Shown here: one piece after another, positions 58,001 to 64,000 of the stretch
Position numbering within the stretch: position 1 is the stretch's first letter
Layout: every line of letters begins with the position of its first letter
Assembly: GCF_963675165.1 (NCBI RefSeq)
Contig: NC_087388.1
Span: 5,923,651-5,987,650, forward strand
Reading direction: 5' to 3'
Source of the DNA: Halichondria panicea
Taxonomy: Eukaryota > Porifera > Demospongiae > Suberitida > Halichondriidae
Length of the DNA: 64,000 bases
Program-made: the position numbers and the translations under genes
The notes under the pieces: model-generated
Database searches by the model: none
Told to the model about the DNA's origin: nothing
What the model saw: only the letters and a program-made list of their open reading frames with translations

Positions 58001-61000
58001 GTGTGTAGCCTCATCGATAAACACCATTGCGATGTTGCAGCAATGGATGAAGATGGGAACACGCCCCTTCATGAAGCATATCAATATGTCAATCTCTCAA
58101 TAGTAGAGTACCTCCTTAGTTTACCGACTTGTAATCCTGATACCATAAACAAACAGGAGTACACTGTACTGAGAATGGCCCTTGAGTTAAATGACAAAAG
58201 GACTGTGAGAGATCTTCTAGCGACAGGACAAGTCGATCCTAGAAAAGGTAGCTCACGTGGTCATACATATCCAGAACTACTTGCAATGAATCAGCTTCAA
58301 CCACACAATTACGATGGCTCAGCTCTTCAAATGGTGACCCAGTTTTCAGAGTGCATGGAGAGTAGCAAATGCAGTATTTGCCCGCCTTTCACTTCTTATT
58401 GCTTGCATGATACACTCCACAAGATCTTGAAGAATCGTGATCAAGTTTCAATCACTGAAATAGTGAATTGTATTAAAGAGAACATGTTACCTCTTCCAGC
58501 AAACTCAGACAAGATTCATGATTTGCTTATGCATATTCAAAGCTTGTCAGACGAGTTTGACATACGTACTGACGAATTAGGGGAACTTCAAGTTCAAAGA
58601 AGAGATACGGCTTTAAGTATGTAGCTCTATATTGTGATTATATGTCCATATAATTATATACAGGATATGAGAGAAATCTGCTACAACCATTTCCTATGCC
58701 GTCTGGATATGTCATGGCTGATCAAACTACATCAGGTACTTTCGTTATATCGAAGGCTCTATACAATTGTACTGTATGATATAACTCCTGCGTCAAATGT
58801 AGGCAGTCATGCATATATACACATGCAGTGCTGGTTTCTCTTCTTTTCTTGTAGACATTCTTGAGTTACCTACCACGGACGATGGAAAGACACTACCTGA
58901 TCCATTAGAACACCCTCCCGATGACGCTGAAGTGGGAGCGGACCTCAGAGCAGCTGCAACAAGTCGACAGAAAGCACCTTCTGGTATGTTTACAGTATAC
59001 TTGTGCAATATAATGGATATATTTAAACAATTGCAGTTGATTCATTGCTGCAAACCTTCCAAAGTGGAGAATTTGAGCAAGTCATTGAACTTCTATCGCA
59101 GGCTGAAAGTCAGTCCATTGATCTGAGAGGTGTGTCTGATGCAGACGGCAAAACTCTCCTTCATCTTGCATGTCGCAAAAACTGGGTGGAATGGCACCAC
59201 ATCGTGTGTAGCCTCGTCGATAAACACCATTGCGATGTCGCAGCAGTGGATGAAGATGGGAACACACCCCTTCACGAGGCATATCAATGTGGCAATCTCT
59301 TATCAGTAGAGTACCTACTTAGTATACCGACTTCTAATCCTGATGCAATCAACAAACACGAGTACACTGTACTGAGAATGAGCCTAGAGGCAGATGACAG
59401 AAAAACTGTAAGAGATCTTTTAGCGACAGGACGAGTCGATCCTAGAAAAGGTAGCTCACGTGGTCATACATATCCAGAACTACTTGCAATGAATCAGCTT
59501 CAACCACAAGATTATGATGGCTCAGCTCTTCAAATGGTGACCCAGTTTTCAGAGTGCATGGAGAGTAGCAAATGCAGTATTTGCCCCCCTTTCACTTCTT
59601 ACTGCTTGCGTGACACCCTCCATAAAATCTTAAAGAATCGTAATCAAGTTTCAATCACTGGAATAGTGAATTATATTAAGAAGAACTTGTTACCTCTTCC
59701 AGTAATCCCAGATGAAATTCATGGTTTACTTCTTGCCTTGTCAGACGAGTTTGACATGTGTGGGGAGCCTACTAACAATTTTGGAGGAATTCAAGTCAAA
59801 AAGAAAGGTATTAAAGTGGGTATATATTTCATGTGCACAGGCATGTATAGCAATTGTTACACGCTTATAATTATATTCCACAGGAGCTAGATCTGCAGCA
59901 GCACACTTTCAACATGATATTCAACAGCAGAGGGCAGGGCAATCTCCTGGGAATTTCGAATTGCTTGCAGCTAGCAGCTTCACTGAAGTTGAGGTGCCAG
60001 CTGCAGCCAAAAATATCACTGAAGATGAAGAAACACCTGACTACCACTCCGATGCAAGTGACGCAGTGCCCCTTTTGCAACAATCACATACAGAGGTATA
60101 TAATACCAATACTAGCTATGGCAAAAAGGCAAAAAGGCATACTAAACGAAATTCTAGCCACGCATCTTCTGATAGGAGCTTAGTACTTTAATACGTGTAC
60201 ATTTTAGAACCTATATTTTCTTAAACAGGTGCAGAAATCAACACGAAGTTGTAATATAGATGAGTCCGACGTTTACTGTGCATATACAATGTGCTTATTT
60301 TGTTACTTTTGTTGGTTTGTTGTCTTCTTGATTCTCGGAATATGTGGTGCAGTATTGTACAATGGCTATTCATTTGTTGGTACTACTGATGTGGTACAAA
60401 TTCACCGGCAATCTGTGCCACTAATTGCTATTCATAATTTATCAGCTAATTTCATTCGGCTCACAGAGATCAATGAAACAGACTTAGTCCCCATTAGCTT
60501 CTACATGTTAAACGATTGCTCTTCTAAAGATGTATTTATAGACATTAAGATCAATGAGATTGTGACTGTAAGCTTTGACTCTTCGACTGACAAGAGCAAG
60601 GCTGTTACTGAGTGGTATCTCCTTGGAAACACTACACTTACTGTAGATATCACCACTGTTGTCATTTCTAACTTTTCAACCAATCATTGTATTGCGTTTT
60701 TTCTTGTTTTCGACAGTGTCAACAAGTTCTCAAACTTCATTTCAAGTTCTTCTTTAGATAAAGAATTCTATTACAAAGAATGTATTGCAAATGAAAAATC
60801 ACAAACGATGAATATAACATTCAACAAACCATCATACTACTATATTGGTTTGTACACAGACATTCCCACTGAAGCTACTACTTTCTCTTTACACTTTCTC
60901 GGGACATATCTTCAATATGAAATTTCAAACGGGAACGCTGTCTGTACTATAGACTCTCTTGATAATTTAAATTGTGATTTTTCTCCAAATATACTAAATA

Positions 61001-61209
61001 CCAACCAGCAAAGTTGTATTGTTGGTTCTGTTCCACCTATATATACTGATACACAATTTGGAGTAAAAAGAGCAACTGTAGCCCTTTACACTGCTGCTAA
61101 CTCAGACGCAGCAATAGATGCGTATTTTTTTATTCCTCTGTTATTGTCTGTTTTCTCATTTTGTACTGTGACTATATGTTTTTGTTCCAAATTTTTTTAT
61201 GATAGTTAG
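55069..61209 (+). CDS. Type A receptor A6: CARD, three ankyrin modules, two-pass extracellular domain, intact
   Basis: Twelve exons join in phase to 1511 residues: 55069-55420, 55924-56004, 56116-56244, 56304-57104, 57164-57244, 57633-57764, 57822-58616, 58664-58735, 58855-58983, 59037-59807, 59884-60095, 60229-61209. Residues 1-117 are a CARD (SAEYKAFKDCHSSLITCIKQ). Then comes a module used three times: a GYESYP linker exon, an acidic linker (LPDPLEHPPDDAEVGADLR) and a large ankyrin exon with DGKTLLHLAC, DGNTPLHEAY and CSICPPFTSYC. Exon 11 is Ser/Ala-rich. Exon 12 has membrane segment 1 (CYFCWFVVFLILGICGAVLY), six-Cys outside domain (IHRQSVPLI, YYYIGLYTDIPTEATTFSLH) and segment 2 (FFIPLLLSVFSFCTVTIC). 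By charge the CARD is cytosolic. Role inferred: a sensor that recruits CARD partners. Confidence 0.8.
57252..57521. mobile_element. TA-inserting MITE in A6 intron 5
   Basis: 270 bp with inverted ends ccgtatagcgggtatatttc. It is flanked by TA on both sides (57250-57251, 57522-57523). The paralogous A1 intron at about 1981 has the empty site ctta-tgttatac with one TA, which proves the insertion. TA target use is typical of Tc1/mariner. Confidence 0.9.
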
Positions 61210-62007
61210 TGATTTATGATTCATGTTTTGAAATTATTGATCTCGCTAATATTGGTCTTATAACACGGACAATATTTTTAATTTATACTTATAATTATAT
61301 ACGATGCATGAATGAATTAATATAGATCAGTACTGACCCTATAGTACATAATTATTGTGCTGCACATGCACGTACAAGTGCATATCATTGTTATATGTAC
61401 CCTGTACTCCCCCTATGCAATGAGCCCTTATCATTCTCCCAAAAAATGTGACATAATAATTTTAAGACGTAGACATAAGACGGTAATCTTCTATTGAATA
61501 TCCACTATCAGTGAAACAATCAATTCATAATAATCACAGAAGATCACAGTTCTGCGAAAACACTTCTAAGTGTTTACGATATAGAGAAGATTGCCGTCTT
61601 ATAAATACAACTGACACAAGCATGATTCTCTTATGACAAGCCATTTTTGTGATTATGTAAAACTTAATGTAATTGTTCTTTAATTAGAATTATTTTCTAT
61701 AAGTGCAAAGATTAAAGGCGTGGCTTCCGGTAAGCAGTCATTTCCATGAACATTGTGCAACGAAATGCTTTTAGAGGCCATGATAATGCATTCCATGAAA
61801 TATAAGTGCCTCAAAAACTTTGCGCTATACTGTATATATAGTTGCTATGCCAATTTTTAAACAAAACAGTTAGTCGGCTATAATTTAATATAATTATATA
61901 TGAAAAGTATGGGCATGTAACACAATATGACATTTCCTTGTATAAATCATTGACTCACATGGCATGAAAATCTCAGTCTAACATATATAATTTTAACGTA
62001 TACATAA
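61210..62007. other. A6/B6 tail-to-tail interval
   Basis: No exon. It contains one small hairpin MITE (61475-61602). The end (61930-62000) matches the type B 3' flank (tcattgactcacat). Confidence 0.5.
61475..61602. mobile_element. Small MITE
   Basis: 128 bp; ends ataagacggtaatcttct and its near-exact complement (one mismatch). Non-coding. Confidence 0.7.
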
Positions 62008-63980
62008 TTATAGTATATACAACAGTATCTTAGCAACTACCATGAAGTTGAATATTGCACACACCAAAGCAAATAAGTTTGGAGTGCTCCGTTTGCCATT
62101 GCTGACACTCACACCAATTACACTAGTAAGATTAACAGGAAATACTATAGCAACAACACACAGTTCATCATTGTCCTCAGTCATAGTGATACTAGTAGAT
62201 AGTGAAATGGTACATTGCTTGATGTTATTGTCATATAAAATGAAGCAGGATTTCTCACTAATCACATGGATATTATACTGGTGAGAAATTCCAGAGATGC
62301 GTAGATTGATGGTAGTAGGTACAATAGTAGTACAGATCACCAGACCAGCGTATAAATAGGAGTTTTTATCGACCACTATTTTTGTAGACAGCTCGTCTCG
62401 ATTGAAGCAAAAGTCAACGATAAAACCAGTTTGTATACCAGTTTTAAGAAACTCGGTATATATTTCCAGGTCATCATATATCACTAGAATAACTGGGCAA
62501 TCACATGAGCTGGACACAATATCTTGAGATGAGGTAATTGAATATGTTAGACTGGACCCATTCAAATAATAACCTTCATCAACGTGTTGTATTGGTCTAG
62601 TTACATTCAGGGAGATCGATTTATCCACAGCAATACGGTCAACATCCAGTTCTTGACAATCTTTGACTGTGAAGACAATGAGAGATCCGTGAGAAAACCG
62701 GATTTTTTCGAATACAGTGAAAGTTATTGAGTCGTATGCATGCTTGATAAACGAGTTAACAAAGATTATATACCCCCCAGGCAGTTCGTATATGCTGTTT
62801 ACAGTGATGTTTAGGTTTTTTTCTGATACAGGAAGGACAGTAGTCATGTCTGTTACAGCAATTGCAGGAAACACTAAAGAATCGTCAGAAACATTAGTGG
62901 GCGGAGTTGATGTTGTCCATGGAGATTCAGAAACAGTGGTGTATACGATGGGTGGAGGTGAAGTTGACTTATCAGTATGAGATAGTTCTAGTGTGAGAAC
63001 AGGCAGTAAGACTGCTAAGACCACCACTGTTAGTACCACAATGATGACCAATAAGATTATTATCGTCAACAGCCACGACCATTTGCAACGCCTTGAATGA
63101 TGATGAAAAAGGTTGAATACATGTATACATTCAAGTTTAGGCTTACCATTGTCACCAGAGACTGATCGCCAGTGCTGGATATTTCCCCATGATTGGATGT
63201 TTTAGCTTGGCTTGCGTGATCTGCATACATCAGTGCATGTTGTAAATAGAATTGGTCCCTCGGTGCATTAACTTACCTTTGGTGGGATCAAGCTGACTTC
63301 TCTGATCCATCTCACTGATGTTGGTCATTTCCATTATGCTACCAGACCCTTAATAATTATGATCAAAATTATTGCTTATACATGCAGGTACCACTAACCA
63401 TTTGTTGAACTCAGCCTGTACCCTTTAGATACTGTATGTCCAGCATGTCCACTAAGACGTCTTTCGACCACCTTAGCGAGATCACTGTGCTCGACACTAG
63501 AGCGTGAGAGAGCCTTAAATACGTCTGTCCAGCTTCTCTCTTCACCTTTTAGCCACTCTGATAGACCCTCAAGATAGCAGTTATCAGGATCTTGACGACA
63601 TCTTATGTTGATAGTTTCAATGTTAACTTGCAAAGCTAACAACATTATGCATACCTGCTGAGTTTGCTTGATCCACAGCTTCTAATTTCTTCTGTAAGCA
63701 CGGAGATGAGGAGGTCATCATGTCGCTCATTCTTTTCCTGAAGTATTGTAATGAATTTATCATAAGAAAACTTTTTACTTTTGCTTGCAATTCTAGCACT
63801 AGCATCCTGGCTTTATCCGTATTTATCGTGATAAGCTGATTGATTTTATGATTCATTTCGTCTGATATCAGATGGTTTTGAAACAAAACTCCAGCATTTC
63901 GTTTTAAATCGAAAGCGGTGAGTAACTATATCTTCTCGTTGCAACTCACCAATACATTGTAACCAATATTTGTTGTCATA
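62008..63980 (-). pseudogene. Type B receptor B6: extracellular exon open, 5' half broken
   Basis: The CARD exon starts at ATG 63980 (MTTNIGYNVLVSCNEKI), then meets TAG at codon 18. The Death domain (63645-63399) lacks its first helix: the CARD end and the middle of the domain are fused out of frame by a deletion at about 63650. The small exons 63348-63277 and 63220-63147 are fine. The acceptor before the membrane exon is AT instead of AG (plus strand gaatgatgatg where B2, B4 and B5 have gaatgctga). The membrane/extracellular exon (63098 or so to 62008) is fully open: TIIILLVIIVVLTVVVLAVL, stalk with VSESPWTTSTPP, SSLTYSITSSQ, CDCPVILVIYDDLEIYTEF, hydrophobic end. At least three lesions make normal expression unlikely. 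Confidence 0.8.
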
Positions 63981-64000
63981 TTGCACCTCTTATACAGACC

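Noticed and set aside
1-64000. tRNA or rRNA genes
   Set aside because: I saw no convincing tRNA or rRNA sequence; the tRNA-Leu match at 32638-32655 is the primer-binding site only.

Overview
The window is animal nuclear DNA: AT-rich, with short introns carrying GT/AG ends, multi-exon genes, many small foldback transposons and three classes of larger mobile element. The gene content (expanded CARD, Death-domain and ankyrin proteins, a lamin fragment, a transposase-like family I associate with sponges and cnidarians) and the compact introns suggest a demosponge, possibly Amphimedon. That is inference; no marker gene proves it.

The main content is a cluster of predicted membrane receptors in two head-to-head types. 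Type A (mostly plus strand; A1 87-2476, A2 5357-10415, A3 26769-26973, A4 39719-41669, A5 45333-47042, A6 55069-61209) has an N-terminal CARD, short linker exons, optional ankyrin modules, a membrane segment, an extracellular domain of about 250 residues and usually a second C-terminal membrane segment. Type B (minus strand; B1 25164-25503, B2 35437-37130, B3 relic near 48 kb, B4 48850-50641, B5 51355-53832, B6 62008-63980) has a CARD, a Death domain, two small exons, then one exon with a membrane segment, a Ser/Thr/Pro stalk, an extracellular domain and a hydrophobic tail. The extracellular domains of both types share cysteines and several motifs, so I read them as one receptor superfamily with CARD or CARD plus Death signalling ends inside the cell. 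A4 and A6 are intact; A2 is open but lacks the end of its extracellular domain; B5 is intact from the Death domain on. The rest carry stops, frameshifts, lost splice sites, inversions or transposon insertions, so the cluster evolves by birth and death.

Layout: 1-10.4 kb, A1, an inverted A fragment and A2. 10.4-16.8 kb, tandem repeats, a two-exon lamin fragment, a coiled-coil ORF and foldback elements, one with captured exons. 16.8-22.4 kb, an intact eight-exon transposase-like gene, a divergent coiled-coil/kinase gene with one frameshift, a chromodomain gene and a small MGNCC protein. 22.4-27.7 kb, nested foldback elements, orphan B1 CARD and broken A3. 27.7-32.9 kb, a young LTR retrotransposon with identical-looking LTRs, GTAAT target duplication, tRNA-Leu primer site, and integrase placed before reverse transcriptase. 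33.4-34.7 kb, a cysteine-rich secreted or anchored protein. 35.4-64 kb, alternating B and A genes, interrupted by a Mutator-like element with a 10-bp target duplication and a 5'-truncated LINE with poly(A) tail.

Coordinates of exons come from reading splice sites by eye and checking that phases join. Functions of the receptors are inferred from domains; ligands are unknown.
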